Counted from the stretch's first letter, positions 1 to 9,384 are shown. The stretch is DNA of 64,000 bases from Promicromonospora umidemergens (GCF_024171995.1 NZ_JAMTCT010000005.1:310001-374000), one strand, 5' to 3'. Made by a program: numbers and translations. The notes: generated from the sequence alone by a model not told the origin.

Positions 1-2
1 AG

Positions 3-323
3 GAGATCGGTGACGAGTTCCTCAGCCAGGAAGCGCAGGGGCAGTTCGTGCTCGTGCACCTCACGGTGGAGAACATCGGCGACGAGTCGCAGTACTTCGA
101 TGGCAACAACGTCACGGGCTACGACGCGAAGAACCGGGAGTTCGCGGCAGACACCGAGGCGGCGATCTACCTCGATGACTCCAACTCCTTCCTCAACGAG
201 ATCAACCCTGGGAACTCGGTGATGGGAGTCGTGGTCTTCGACGTACCTGCCGACGTCAAGCTGAGCCAGCTGGAGCTGCACGACTCGGCCTTCTCCGGCG
301 GCGTCGAGGTGGCGCTGGGCTGA
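3..323 (+). CDS. DUF4352-like extracellular domain protein, C-terminal part
   Basis: The reading frame is open from the window edge to a TGA at 321-323, so only the last ~106 residues are present. They read as one beta-rich domain with the order GQFVLVHLTVENIGDE, then YFDG, then a YDAKNREF stretch and SVMGVVVFDVP near the end. This order resembles the DUF4352 (telokin-like) fold found at the C-terminus of Gram-positive secreted or membrane-anchored proteins. The N-terminal signal or lipobox is off the window, so location and function cannot be read. The family match rests on motif order alone. Confidence 0.6.
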   Translation, partial: EIGDEFLSQEAQGQFVLVHLTVENIGDESQYFDGNNVTGYDAKNREFAADTEAAIYLDDSNSFLNEINPGNSVMGVVVFDVPADVKLSQLELHDSAFSGGVEVALG

Positions 324-667
324 CGCCCATGACGGCGCGGCCTGAGAGCTGGCGGTCCGTCGAACCGGCCGAGGCTGGTGCGGCGGACCGGCCGCTGGTG
401 TGCGATTCACCCGGGTGACATTGCGTCAGCAGCGACGATATCGGATTTGAGCACCTGGACCAGATACCAGGATGAGCGGCGACGAGCTGCTGAACGGTCT
501 GGGACTGGACGCCCGCCCGACGCCCGACCCAGCCGACCAAGAGGGCTGATAACCCGGGTTCACGAGGTCGCGCTCCTGCCCGCGTGGCTTCGGCCGCATC
601 CTGGACGAGTCACACCGCACGGTACGCAACTAGGCTCACTGACCAGCACCTTCGTAGGGGAGGCACC
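324..667. other. Intergenic region upstream of the type I RM operon
   Basis: No convincing gene lies here. A 25-codon ATG frame (472-549, beginning MSGDELLNGL) has weak coding character and could be a gene remnant. TAGGCT at 631-636 is a possible -10 for the downstream operon, with no obvious -35. A GGGGAGG ribosome-binding site (657-663) sits just before the hsdR start. Confidence 0.4.
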
Positions 668-3600
668 ATGCACGGCACGGAGTCCGAGTGGGAGCACCGC
701 GCGCTGGAGTACCTCGGCACCTCCCTCATGTGGGAGCGTCTGCACGGTACGGAGATCGCGCCGGGCGCCACGTCCACGAAGGGCCACCCGCTGTTTGCGG
801 CGTCGGGCGCCGCACTGCCGCAGCGTGAGTCGTGGGACGAGGTGGCGATCCCGTCGCGGCTGCGCGCCGCGATGGGCCGGCTGAACCCCGGCGTGCCCGC
901 GCGGTTCCTCGACCAGGCGCTGCTGGAGATCCTCCGCCCGACGTCGCAGGACGCGATCACCGAGAACCAGCGGATCCACGACATCCTGACCAACGGGTAC
1001 CCGCTGACGTACATCGAGGACGGGCGCGAGCGCACGCCGTCGGTCCGGCTGATCTCCGACGACGTGTCCGCGAACGAGTACCTCGCGGTGAACCAGGTGA
1101 CGGTACGGGTCGGGGACGTGGAGCGCCGGTTCGACGTGGTGCTGTACGTGAACGGCATGCCGGTGGTCGTGATCGAGCTGAAGAACGCCGGCGACGAGCA
1201 CGCAACCGTCGCGACGGCGCACGCCCAGGTCGCCGGGTACGTGCGCGCACTGCCCATAGCGTTCCGGTTCTGCGTGCTCACGCTCGTGTCCGACGGCGTG
1301 GACGCTCGCTACGGCACGCCCTTCACGCCCCTGAACCACTTCTCGCCCTGGAACGTGGACGACGACGGCGCGGAGGTCGCGTTCGGCGCGCAGGTGCGCC
1401 AGGTCTCGGGCGGGCTGGGCGTTGTGGACGACGACCAGCCGCTGTCCGCGCTGGAGGTGGCGCTGGAAGGCCTGTTCAACCAGCAGCGGTTCGGGCAGCT
1501 GCTGCACGGTTTCGTCGCCTTCTCGACCGGGGACGACGGCCTGGTCAAGCGCATCGCCAAGCCCCACCAGTACTTCGCGGTCACCAAGGCGGTCGGCGCC
1601 ACCGTGCAGGCGGTCGGCGACGACGGCCGGGCCGGCGTCGTCTGGCACACCCAGGGCTCGGGCAAGTCGATGGAGATGGAGCTGTACGCCAACCAGGTGG
1701 CGCGGCACCCGGAGCTGCTGAACCCGACGATCGTCGTGGTCACCGACCGGTCCGAGCTCGACGGCCAGCTGCACCAGACGTTCGAGTCCTCCGCGCTGCT
1801 CCCCGAGGTCCCGCGCCGCGTGCTGCGACGTGCCGAGCTGCGCCAGGAGCTCGGCGACCGCGCGTCGGGCGGCATCTACTTCACGACCCTGCAGAAGTTC
1901 AGCCTCACCGCGGACGAGAAGCGGGCCGGGCACGCGCACCCCGTCCTGTCGGCACGACGCAACATCGTGCTGATCGTCGACGAGGCGCACCGCAGCCACT
2001 ACGACGACCTCGACGGGTACGCCTGGCACCTGAAGAACGCCCTGCCGAACGCCACCCTCATCGCGTTCACCGGCACCCCGATCTCCGAACGTGACCGCGA
2101 CACGAAGGCCGTCTTCGGCGACGTCATCGACGTGTACGACCTGACCCGCGCCGTGCGCGACGGCGCCACCGTGCCCGTCTACTTCGAGCAGCGCATGATC
2201 CGGGTCGGCCTGGACGGCGCGATCGATCCCGAGGCCATCGACGCCACGGCGGACGAGGCCACCGCAGGCCTGGACGACGCCGAGCGCGACCGGTTGCAGA
2301 AGTCGGTGGCCGCGATCAACGCCATCTACGGCGCCCCGGCGCGCCTGGAGGAGCTGGCCCAGGACCTGGTGACCCACTGGGAGGCACGCCGCGACGCGAT
2401 GGTCGAGCTCGTCCGGGACACGGGCCTAGCGGCCGCACCGGCGGGCGGGTCACCGGTCGTGCTCGCGACGGGGGCGCCCGGCAAGGCGCTCGTGGTGTGC
2501 TCCACCCGGGAGATCTGCGCGCGGCTCTACGACCGGATCGTCGCGCTGCGCCCTGACTGGCACTCGCCGGACCTGGCGGCGGGCCGCATCAAGGTCGTCT
2601 ACTCGGGGGACGCGCGGGACCAGCCGCCGGTCAGCGACCACGTGCGGCGGGACCATGAGAACGCGACGATCCGCCAGCGGCTCAAGGACCCCACCGACCC
2701 GCTGGAGATCGTCATCGTCAAGGACATGATGCTCACCGGCTACGACTCGCCGTCCCTGCACACGCTCTACCTCGACCGCCCGATGCGCGGTGCCCTGCTC
2801 ATGCAGACCCTCGCCCGCGTGAACCGCACGTTCCGTGGCAAGGACGCCGGCCTGCTCGTCGGGTACGCCCCGGTGGCCGACAACCTGCGCGAGGCCCTGG
2901 CGGAGTACACCGACGACGACCGCCGGGAGAAGCCCGTCGGGCGGACCGTCGAGGACGCCGAGAAGCTCGCCCGCGAGCTGATCGCGCAGATCGCCGAGCT
3001 GGTCGACCCGTCGGGCTGGCGGGCGCGACTCCGGGCCGGCCGGCAGAAGAACCCGCACCTCGCCTGGACGGATACCTTGCTGCGGACCCTCGGCTGGCTG
3101 CGTAGCCCGGACACGCCGGGGAACCGCCCACCCACGGGTGCCGTACCCGACGGTGACTACCCGGCGTTCGAGTCCCGCCTGGACCAGTTCCGGCGCAGGG
3201 CCGCCATGCTGAACCGGGCATGGGCGCTCGCGGGCCGGGCCGCAGCGCTGCGGGACGTGGCCGAGGACGTGCGGTTCTACGAGGAGCTGCGGATCTGCAA
3301 CGGCAAGCAGGACGCGCGCGAGCGTCAGGCCACCGGGCAGCCGATCCCCGAGGAGGTGCTGCGCCTGCTCGGCCAGCTCGTCGCGACCTCGGTCGAGTCC
3401 GACTCGGTGGTCGACATCTATGAGGAGGCCGGCCTGGCGACGCCGCGCCTGGACCAGCTGGACCGGTCCTACCTGGAGCGGGCGCAGAAGTCGGAGAACC
3501 AGCAGCTCGCCGTGGAGGCGCTGCGTGACCTGGTGGCACAGGAGACCGTGCGCCTGACCGACGGCAACATCGTGCGGCGCGAGCTGTTCTCCGAGCGGCT

Positions 3601-4006
3601 GCAGAAGGTGATGCTGCGCTACACGAACACCAACCTCACCTCGGCGGAGGTGATCGTGGCGCTCTTCGAGCTGGCGCAGGATCTCGCCAAGGAGGAGGGT
3701 CGTGCGGCGGAGCTCGACCTCTCCGTGCGGGCCGTGGCGTTCTACGACGTGCTGCGTTCGGCCGGGAGCGTCGGCGACGTGCTGGACGACAGCGCACTGC
3801 GCGAGGTCGCGGAGGAGCTCACGCGGATCGTCAATCGCGACACCCGGACCGACTGGACGGTGCGCGACGACGTCAAGGCCAAGCTGTTCACCTCCGTGAA
3901 CCGCCTCCTTGCCAAGCACCGGTACCCGGCCGACCTGCGCCAGGACGCCGTGGTGCTCGTGCTCAAGCAGATGGCGGTCGTCACCCGCCAGGTGTGGGCG
4001 TCGTGA
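668..4006 (+). CDS. hsdR: Type I restriction endonuclease subunit R
   Basis: 1112-aa motor and nuclease subunit of a type I restriction-modification complex. It translocates DNA with ATP and cuts remote from the unmethylated site. An N-terminal HsdR_N nuclease domain carries FDVVLY followed by VVVIELKNAG (D ~155, E-x-K ~170), a PD-(D/E)xK arrangement. Superfamily 2 helicase motifs follow: QGSGKS (~330), VDEAH (~437), FTGTP (~468), GYDSP, and QTLARVNR (~712). A long helical C-terminus follows, as in other HsdR proteins. The ATG at 668 was chosen because it has a strong GGGGAGG site and starts MHGTESEWEH; an in-frame ATG at 584 has no such site. The stop overlaps the next gene (GTGA), so translation is coupled. 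Confidence 0.95.
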   Translation: MHGTESEWEHRALEYLGTSLMWERLHGTEIAPGATSTKGHPLFAASGAALPQRESWDEVAIPSRLRAAMGRLNPGVPARFLDQALLEILRPTSQDAITENQRIHDILTNGYPLTYIEDGRERTPSVRLISDDVSANEYLAVNQVTVRVGDVERRFDVVLYVNGMPVVVIELKNAGDEHATVATAHAQVAGYVRALPIAFRFCVLTLVSDGVDARYGTPFTPLNHFSPWNVDDDGAEVAFGAQVRQVSGGLGVVDDDQPLSALEVALEGLFNQQRFGQLLHGFVAFSTGDDGLVKRIAKPHQYFAVTKAVGATVQAVGDDGRAGVVWHTQGSGKSMEMELYANQVARHPELLNPTIVVVTDRSELDGQLHQTFESSALLPEVPRRVLRRAELRQELGDRASGGIYFTTLQKFSLTADEKRAGHAHPVLSARRNIVLIVDEAHRSHYDDLDGYAWHLKNALPNATLIAFTGTPISERDRDTKAVFGDVIDVYDLTRAVRDGATVPVYFEQRMIRVGLDGAIDPEAIDATADEATAGLDDAERDRLQKSVAAINAIYGAPARLEELAQDLVTHWEARRDAMVELVRDTGLAAAPAGGSPVVLATGAPGKALVVCSTREICARLYDRIVALRPDWHSPDLAAGRIKVVYSGDARDQPPVSDHVRRDHENATIRQRLKDPTDPLEIVIVKDMMLTGYDSPSLHTLYLDRPMRGALLMQTLARVNRTFRGKDAGLLVGYAPVADNLREALAEYTDDDRREKPVGRTVEDAEKLARELIAQIAELVDPSGWRARLRAGRQKNPHLAWTDTLLRTLGWLRSPDTPGNRPPTGAVPDGDYPAFESRLDQFRRRAAMLNRAWALAGRAAALRDVAEDVRFYEELRICNGKQDARERQATGQPIPEEVLRLLGQLVATSVESDSVVDIYEEAGLATPRLDQLDRSYLERAQKSENQQLAVEALRDLVAQETVRLTDGNIVRRELFSERLQKVMLRYTNTNLTSAEVIVALFELAQDLAKEEGRAAELDLSVRAVAFYDVLRSAGSVGDVLDDSALREVAEELTRIVNRDTRTDWTVRDDVKAKLFTSVNRLLAKHRYPADLRQDAVVLVLKQMAVVTRQVWAS

Positions 4007-6090
4007 CGCCTGACCTGGGTGAGTCCGGCCAGGGGCAGTCCGACCCGGCGCTGAGCGGTCTCACGCTCACGATGCCCGACATCGCGGAGCTTGCGCGAGT
4101 GAAGCGGGCGGTGGTGTCCATGTGGCGCAAGCGGTATGCGAACGGCGCACTCCCGTTTCCCGCGCCGGTCGATGCGGAGGCGAAGCAGCCCCGCTTCCAC
4201 GCCGTCGAGGTGGCGGCCTGGGTCGAGCGGCGCGGCCAGGGCAACAACCCGGATTTTCGCGCGGATGCCGCGGTCGTGGCCGCTCTGACCGACGACGGCG
4301 ACCCCGCCCGGGCGTTCGACGCGCTGACCGCGCTGCTGGCGCTGGCGCCCTACACGTCAGCGCCGCTCGCCTCCATCGACCCGGACGAGCTGGTGGACCT
4401 CGCGGACGAGGTGGACCCGCACGACCGGTTCGCCTACCGCGAGACCGTCGGCCTCGGGTCATACCTGCCTGGTGCGGCTCGGCACGCGGGGGCGGTGGCC
4501 TCGGCTGCCTACAACCCGGCGAGTGCGATCGAGCGTCTGCTAGGGGCTCGGCACCGCACCGGTGACCCGCGCCTGACCGGGACGGTGCTGCGGGCACCGG
4601 TCCTGAACCTGGTCGCGGACGTGCTCGCCGCTCTGGCGCCGGACGACGAGGAGCTGGTCGTCACCGACCCGAGGCCCGGCTGCGGCGATCTGCTGACCGC
4701 GGTGCTCGGACGCCTGGAACGGGTCGAGCCCGTGCTGGCCCACGTGCCCGCCGGGGACGGCGACGCGCTGCGGCTCGCCCGCCGTAGGCTCGCGGCGAAC
4801 TCGTGGCCGGTCGAGACTTCCTCCGGCGACGTCGACGCGCACCTCGTGACGCAGGTGCCGGCACTCGACGAACCTGACCTCGACCCGGCGGACGTGCTGA
4901 GCCGGGTGGACCACGCCGTGCTGGGGCTACCGATCGGCAGAGCGGCGATCGTCGTCGGGCCGGCGTCTGCCCTCGTCGACGAGCTCCGTGACCCTGGGGC
5001 GGAGAAGATCCGCGACGACCTGATGAGATCCGGGAGGCTGCGGTCGGTGGTGCTGCTGCCGGCTGGTCTCGTGGTGTCCCGGCCGCGGCAGAAGATGGCG
5101 GTCTGGGTGCTGGGTACCGTGCTGCCAGGCGCATCGTTCGGTAAGAAGCACCTGGTCGTGGCCGACCTCAGCGAGCACGCACCCGACGGCGACGAGTTCG
5201 ATGGTGGCGTGGTCCACGATCTGCTGACCGACCTCATCGCCGCCCAGGGGACCGAGCGTGACGCCGATGCGCACCACTTCCGGTTCGCCAAGTTCCTGGA
5301 CTCGGGTGCCGTCGTCGCGCGCCGGCAGAGCCTGCTCGGGGCTGCGAAGGCGACCCGGGACCTGGTCTTCCGTGACCCCGCTGGAGCCGAGCAGCACCTG
5401 CACGAGCTGATGGCGCACCTGACGGATCCCGTCCGGCCCAGCGAGCTCCCCGTGGTCCGCGGACTGTCTGGTGGGGAGCCGGGCGGGCGCTACACGATAG
5501 AGGGACTGGTCGGGCACGGATTCGTCCATCGCAGGTCTGGTCACCGCCTGCACGCCGTCGACGTCGTGCAGGGCGCCGCCGAGGGCACGGTGCCCGTGAT
5601 CGGCGCCGCGGAGGTTGTCGGAGCTGCCCCGTGGGGCGGTCGCCGGATCGACCGGCTCGGCTTCCTGGCCCGGTACAGCAGCGGACGGCTGACCGAGCCC
5701 GGCGACATCGTCTACGTCACGAGCCCGCGGCCGGCGGCCGTCGTGGACGTGGAGGGGTTCTGCGTGGTCGAGACGCCGGCGCGGATCTTCCGGGTCCCGG
5801 GGCGGGCGCGAGGCAGGGTCGTGCCGGAGGTGCTCGCCGCGGATATCAACGCGGCCAGCTCCGATGCCCGGGATCCCGAGGCGTGGACCGTTCGGCTTGT
5901 ACCGCTGGACCAGGGCGCCGCCCTGGCCACGACCCTCACGGTGCTGCGTGAGGAGGAACGCGCGCTCCGAGACCGCCTGCAGACGCTCACCGACCTCCGG
6001 GGAGGTCTTCTCGACGGCGTCGCGTCCGGGGTGGTCGGGCTGAGCACGGAGAATGTCAGTGTGCCGCGCGAGGATGTGCGCGGTCGATGA
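4003..6090 (+). CDS. Degenerate N6-adenine methyltransferase/TRD-like protein in the type I RM operon
   Basis: 695 aa, inserted between hsdR and hsdM and coupled to both by 4-nt overlaps (GTGA in, ATGA out). Residues ~25-70 look like a helix-turn-helix (MPDIAELARVKRAVVSMWRK). The central part resembles the HsdM/N6-MTase fold, but motif I is DPRPGCGDLL instead of DPACGSGG. At the place where the catalytic (N/D)PP(F/Y) is expected (~307) the sequence reads VLGLPIG. The region ~500-640 resembles an HsdS-type target-recognition half (LTEPGDIVYVTSPRPAAVVD), followed by a helical segment (EEERALRDRLQTLTDL). It therefore looks like a catalytically dead M-S fusion. A DNA-binding or scaffolding role in the complex is inference. 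The GTG at 4003 is preferred over GTG 3994 because of the overlap. Confidence 0.75.
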   Translation: MTPDLGESGQGQSDPALSGLTLTMPDIAELARVKRAVVSMWRKRYANGALPFPAPVDAEAKQPRFHAVEVAAWVERRGQGNNPDFRADAAVVAALTDDGDPARAFDALTALLALAPYTSAPLASIDPDELVDLADEVDPHDRFAYRETVGLGSYLPGAARHAGAVASAAYNPASAIERLLGARHRTGDPRLTGTVLRAPVLNLVADVLAALAPDDEELVVTDPRPGCGDLLTAVLGRLERVEPVLAHVPAGDGDALRLARRRLAANSWPVETSSGDVDAHLVTQVPALDEPDLDPADVLSRVDHAVLGLPIGRAAIVVGPASALVDELRDPGAEKIRDDLMRSGRLRSVVLLPAGLVVSRPRQKMAVWVLGTVLPGASFGKKHLVVADLSEHAPDGDEFDGGVVHDLLTDLIAAQGTERDADAHHFRFAKFLDSGAVVARRQSLLGAAKATRDLVFRDPAGAEQHLHELMAHLTDPVRPSELPVVRGLSGGEPGGRYTIEGLVGHGFVHRRSGHRLHAVDVVQGAAEGTVPVIGAAEVVGAAPWGGRRIDRLGFLARYSSGRLTEPGDIVYVTSPRPAAVVDVEGFCVVETPARIFRVPGRARGRVVPEVLAADINAASSDARDPEAWTVRLVPLDQGAALATTLTVLREEERALRDRLQTLTDLRGGLLDGVASGVVGLSTENVSVPREDVRGR

Positions 6091-7712
6091 GAGAGGAAGG
6101 CACTGTGCCTCCGAGGATGATGGTGTCGGCGCCTGCGGCGTCGACGATGAAGGAACTCAAGGACACGCTCTGGAAGGCCGCGGACAAGCTCCGGGGCTCG
6201 ATGGACGCGAGCCAGTACAAGGACGTGGTGCTGGGGCTGGTGTTCCTCAAGTACGTGTCCGACGCGTTCGACGAGCGGCGTGAGAACGTGCGCGCGGAGC
6301 TCCAGGCCGAGGGTCTGGACGAGGCCACGATTGCTGAGCTGCTCGACGACCCGAACGAGTACCGAGCGGCCGGCGTGTTCTGGGTGCCGCGGCACGCGCG
6401 CTGGGCGTATCTCGCACGATTCGCCAAGGGCCGGCCCGCGGGAGCCGACGGTGAGGCGGTGGACCCCGCGACGGTCGGCGAGCTGATCGACGCGGCCATG
6501 GAGCACATCATGGGCTCCAACCCGTCTCTCAAGGGCACGCTACCCACGTTGTTCAACCGCGAGTCGGTGGACCAGCGCCGCCTGGGCGAACTTGTCGACC
6601 TGCTCAACTCCGCGCGCTTCCGGGGCGACGGTGCACGCCGGGCACGTGACGTGCTCGGTGAGGTGTACGAGTACTTCCTGGGCAATTTCGCCGCAGCCGA
6701 GGGCAAGCGGGGCGGGGAGTTCTACACGCCGCCCGGTGTGGTGCGGGTGCTCGTCGAGGTGCTCGAGCCATACCAGGGCAACGTGTACGACCCGGCGTGC
6801 GGTTCGGGCGGCATGTTCGTCCAGGCCGAGAAGTTCCTCGAGCGCCACGGTGCCAACCCGCAGGACATCTACGTGTTCGGTCAGGAGCTCAACGAGCGCA
6901 CCTGGCGCATGGCCAAGATGAACCTGGCCGTCCACGGGCTGACCGGCCAGCTGGGCGCCAAGTGGGAGGACACCTTCGTCCGGGACCTGCACCCGGACAC
7001 GAAGATGGACTTCGTCATGGCCAACCCGCCCTTCAACATCAAGGACTGGGCACGGTCGGAGGACGACGCGCGCTGGGCCTACGGCGTGCCGCCGACGGGC
7101 AACGCGAACTACGCGTGGATCCAGCACATCCTGTCCAAGCTGGGCCCGACGGGTACCGCGGGCGTGGTGATGGCGAACGGGTCGATGTCGTCCAACTCCG
7201 GGGGAGAGGGGCAGATCCGGGCGCAGATCGTCGAGGCGGACTTGGTCTCGTGCATGGTCGCGCTGCCGACCCAGCTCTTTCGGTCTACCGGGATTCCGGT
7301 GTGCGTGTGGTTCTTCGCGCGGGACAAGGGTGCGCGTGCGGGCGAGGTGCTGTTCATCGACGCGCGCAACCTGGGACATATGGCGGATCGTGTCGAGCGG
7401 GCGCTCTCCGACGACGACATCACCAAGATCGCGGACACGTACCACGCGTGGCGGGGGAAGCCTTCGGCTGCCGAGAAGGGACTCGTCTACGAGGACGTGG
7501 CCGGATTCAGCCGGTCGGCGACGCTGGCGGAGATCAAGGAGACCGGGTACGCGCTGACGCCTGGCCGGTACGTCGGTGCCGCCGACGTCGAGGAGGACGG
7601 CGAGCCGCTGGACGAGAAGATCGCGCGGCTGAAGAAGGAGCTGTACGAGGCGTTTCACGAGTCGGCGCGGCTGGAGGCCGTGGTGCGAGAGCAGCTGGGG
7701 AGGGTCGAGTGA
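6087..7712 (+). CDS. hsdM: Type I modification DNA methyltransferase subunit M
   Basis: 541-aa N6-adenine methyltransferase subunit that protects host sites and forms the M2S core of the complex. An N-terminal HsdM_N helical domain is visible (LKDTLWKAADKLRG, then YKDVVLGLVFLKYVSDAF). The SAM-binding motif I DPACGSGG (~235) and catalytic motif IV NPPFN (~313) are intact, in contrast to the preceding degenerate paralogue. The C-terminal helix (DEKIARLKKELYEAF) is the part that usually packs on HsdS. The start ATG overlaps the upstream stop (ATGA) and the stop overlaps hsdS (GTGA), so all four genes form one translationally coupled operon. Confidence 0.95.
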   Translation: MREEGTVPPRMMVSAPAASTMKELKDTLWKAADKLRGSMDASQYKDVVLGLVFLKYVSDAFDERRENVRAELQAEGLDEATIAELLDDPNEYRAAGVFWVPRHARWAYLARFAKGRPAGADGEAVDPATVGELIDAAMEHIMGSNPSLKGTLPTLFNRESVDQRRLGELVDLLNSARFRGDGARRARDVLGEVYEYFLGNFAAAEGKRGGEFYTPPGVVRVLVEVLEPYQGNVYDPACGSGGMFVQAEKFLERHGANPQDIYVFGQELNERTWRMAKMNLAVHGLTGQLGAKWEDTFVRDLHPDTKMDFVMANPPFNIKDWARSEDDARWAYGVPPTGNANYAWIQHILSKLGPTGTAGVVMANGSMSSNSGGEGQIRAQIVEADLVSCMVALPTQLFRSTGIPVCVWFFARDKGARAGEVLFIDARNLGHMADRVERALSDDDITKIADTYHAWRGKPSAAEKGLVYEDVAGFSRSATLAEIKETGYALTPGRYVGAADVEEDGEPLDEKIARLKKELYEAFHESARLEAVVREQLGRVE

Positions 7713-8935
7713 ACCAATTCGTTGAATATTCGCTGATGGATGCAGTCGAGGCGATCGTCGATAATCGCGGACGTTCCTGCCCAACGGTTCCTAGCGGGAT
7801 CCCTCTGATTGCAACGAACTGTCTCAAGCTCGGACAGCGAGAGCCCGTTCTTGAGAACGTGCGATTCGTGAGTCAGGAGACGTATGATTCGTGGTTCCGA
7901 GCACACCCGGAACCTGATGATGTACTACTCGTGTGCAAGGGTAACGCGGGCAGAGTGGCACTCGTGCCAGATCCAGTGCCCTTCTGCATCGCCCAGGATA
8001 TGGTTGCGCTACGTGCAAATCGCGAAACGGCTATCGGGCGATACTTGTACTACCGGCTGCTCTGTGCTGATGTTCAAGCGTCTATCGTGAATATGCATGT
8101 GGGAACTATGATCCCGCACTTCAAAAAGGGTGATTTCGGCAGACTTCGATTCTCGGTTCACAAGTCTCTCGACCGGCAGTGCGCCATTGCAGATGTCCTA
8201 GGTGCCATTGATGACAAGATCGCGGTCAACACCAAGCTCGCGACCACTGCAGACAACTACCTGAGCGTTCTCTTCGAGCACGCCCTGCGGGATGGGGGAG
8301 GCGAAGCAACCCTGCGGGACATTGCCGAAGTCAATCCAGAAAAGCGATCACCGTCAAACGGCATGCTGCGCTACATCGACATTGCGTCGGTCGGTGTCGG
8401 CTTCTTCGACTTCCCAAAAGAGATGTCCTGGGCCGACGCACCTGGTCGAGCACGTCGCGGGGTTCGTTCGGGAGACATTGTTTGGTCGACGGTCCGGCCG
8501 AATCGGCGATCCCACGCGCTCATCCTTGATGGGAACCCCTCATTGGTGGCCTCGACTGGTCTGGCGGTTATCCGATCGGCTGAGTGGCCATGGGTGTACG
8601 AGGCCATGCGGCGGCCAGAGTTTACCGCTTACCTTGAGGCTGTTGCTGAGGGGAGTGCCTACCCCGCGGTGCGGGCCGACAAATTCCTCAATGCGAAGTT
8701 GCCGGTTGTTGATTCGGCAGCCCGAGAAGTCTTCAACGAACTCGCGGCAGCGGTGCGTAGTGCGGTTTCTCTAAAAATGGTCGAGAACCGCCGCCTCGCA
8801 GCGACCCGCGATGCCCTCCTACCCGCTCTCATGTCTGGTCGACTCGCTGTCCGAGACGCGGAGGCTGCCGTCGAGCGTGCCGTTGATAGCGGAGCCATCG
8901 AACCCGAACCGGTGGCAAGCGGCGCCCTCTGGTGA
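7709..8935 (+). CDS. hsdS: Type I restriction-modification specificity subunit S
   Basis: 408 aa. Two target-recognition domains each bind one half of a bipartite DNA site, and they are separated by conserved helices. TRD1 covers about residues 1-165 and ends in the helix DRQCAIADVLGAIDDKI. TRD2 covers about 195-360, with GVRSGDIVWSTVRPNRRS, and ends in a helix ending LLPALMSGRLAV. The start GTG overlaps the hsdM stop. Base composition is clearly lower in GC than in hsdR and hsdM, with codons such as AAT and ATA. This is typical of hsdS genes that recombine or are exchanged independently. The recognition site cannot be read from sequence. Confidence 0.92.
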   Translation: MNQFVEYSLMDAVEAIVDNRGRSCPTVPSGIPLIATNCLKLGQREPVLENVRFVSQETYDSWFRAHPEPDDVLLVCKGNAGRVALVPDPVPFCIAQDMVALRANRETAIGRYLYYRLLCADVQASIVNMHVGTMIPHFKKGDFGRLRFSVHKSLDRQCAIADVLGAIDDKIAVNTKLATTADNYLSVLFEHALRDGGGEATLRDIAEVNPEKRSPSNGMLRYIDIASVGVGFFDFPKEMSWADAPGRARRGVRSGDIVWSTVRPNRRSHALILDGNPSLVASTGLAVIRSAEWPWVYEAMRRPEFTAYLEAVAEGSAYPAVRADKFLNAKLPVVDSAAREVFNELAAAVRSAVSLKMVENRRLAATRDALLPALMSGRLAVRDAEAAVERAVDSGAIEPEPVASGALW

Positions 8936-8940
8936 CCACC

Positions 8941-8966
8941 CGGCGGCGGGCAAGAGTCCGCCGCCG
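8941..8966 (+). terminator. GC-rich hairpin after the hsd operon
   Basis: A perfect 9-bp stem pairs 8941-8949 with 8958-8966 around an 8-nt loop, six bases after the hsdS stop and before a convergent gene. There is no T-tract. Confidence 0.5.
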
Positions 8967-9003
8967 CCTACCGGGAACCGACCGGCCATGTTGCCTAGCA
9001 GCC

Positions 9004-9384
9004 CTACGAGATTCGTTCGATCGTCTCGAAGATGTCTGCGTCGGTTTCCCGTTGCCAGGCGGGCAGGTCGTTCCAGTCGGCGACGTAGGAGGGCTTGGGG
9101 TCGGGGAAGTGCTTGTAGATCTGGCCGATCCAGCACAGAGCGACGAAGCGGCTCTTCTGCTCGCGGGTGAGGCGTCCGGTGGCGCCGTCGGTGGTGTCGA
9201 TGAAGGCGCGGATCTGCTCGTGGACGGCTGCTGCAGCGGATCGTTCCCAGTCGGGGGTGTCGTTCCAGGGGGCGATGTAGCCGGGCTTGGGTTCGCCGGG
9301 GTAGTGGTTGGTGACGCCGGCGATCCAGGCTTCGCGGAAGATGCGGCCGTTCTCGTTGTCCAAGAGGGTTCCCTTCGTGGTCAT
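9004..9384 (-). CDS. Small protein with a tandemly duplicated WND(L/T)P motif
   Basis: 126 aa, no family recognised. The sequence is an internal duplication of a ~45-residue unit. Copy 1 has HYPGEPKPGYIAPWNDTPDW and copy 2 has HFPDPKPSYVADWNDLPAWQ, each followed by an acidic helix (AAAVHEQIRAFID / DADIFETIERIS). There is no signal peptide or membrane segment, so it is probably cytoplasmic. The ATG overlaps the stop of the upstream XRE-TPR regulator (ATGA), so the two are co-translated. Pairing with a regulator next to a lanthipeptide locus suggests a regulatory partner; this is inference. Confidence 0.7.
   Translation of the reverse strand: MTTKGTLLDNENGRIFREAWIAGVTNHYPGEPKPGYIAPWNDTPDWERSAAAAVHEQIRAFIDTTDGATGRLTREQKSRFVALCWIGQIYKHFPDPKPSYVADWNDLPAWQRETDADIFETIERIS

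Noticed and set aside
560-2377. Long open frame (605 codons) on the minus strand
   Set aside because: Antisense shadow of hsdR in high-GC DNA: Val/Arg/Leu/His-rich, no motif, no ribosome-binding site.
2450-3919. Long minus-strand open frame opposite hsdR
   Set aside because: Same type of shadow; the hsdR helicase motifs lie on the plus strand.
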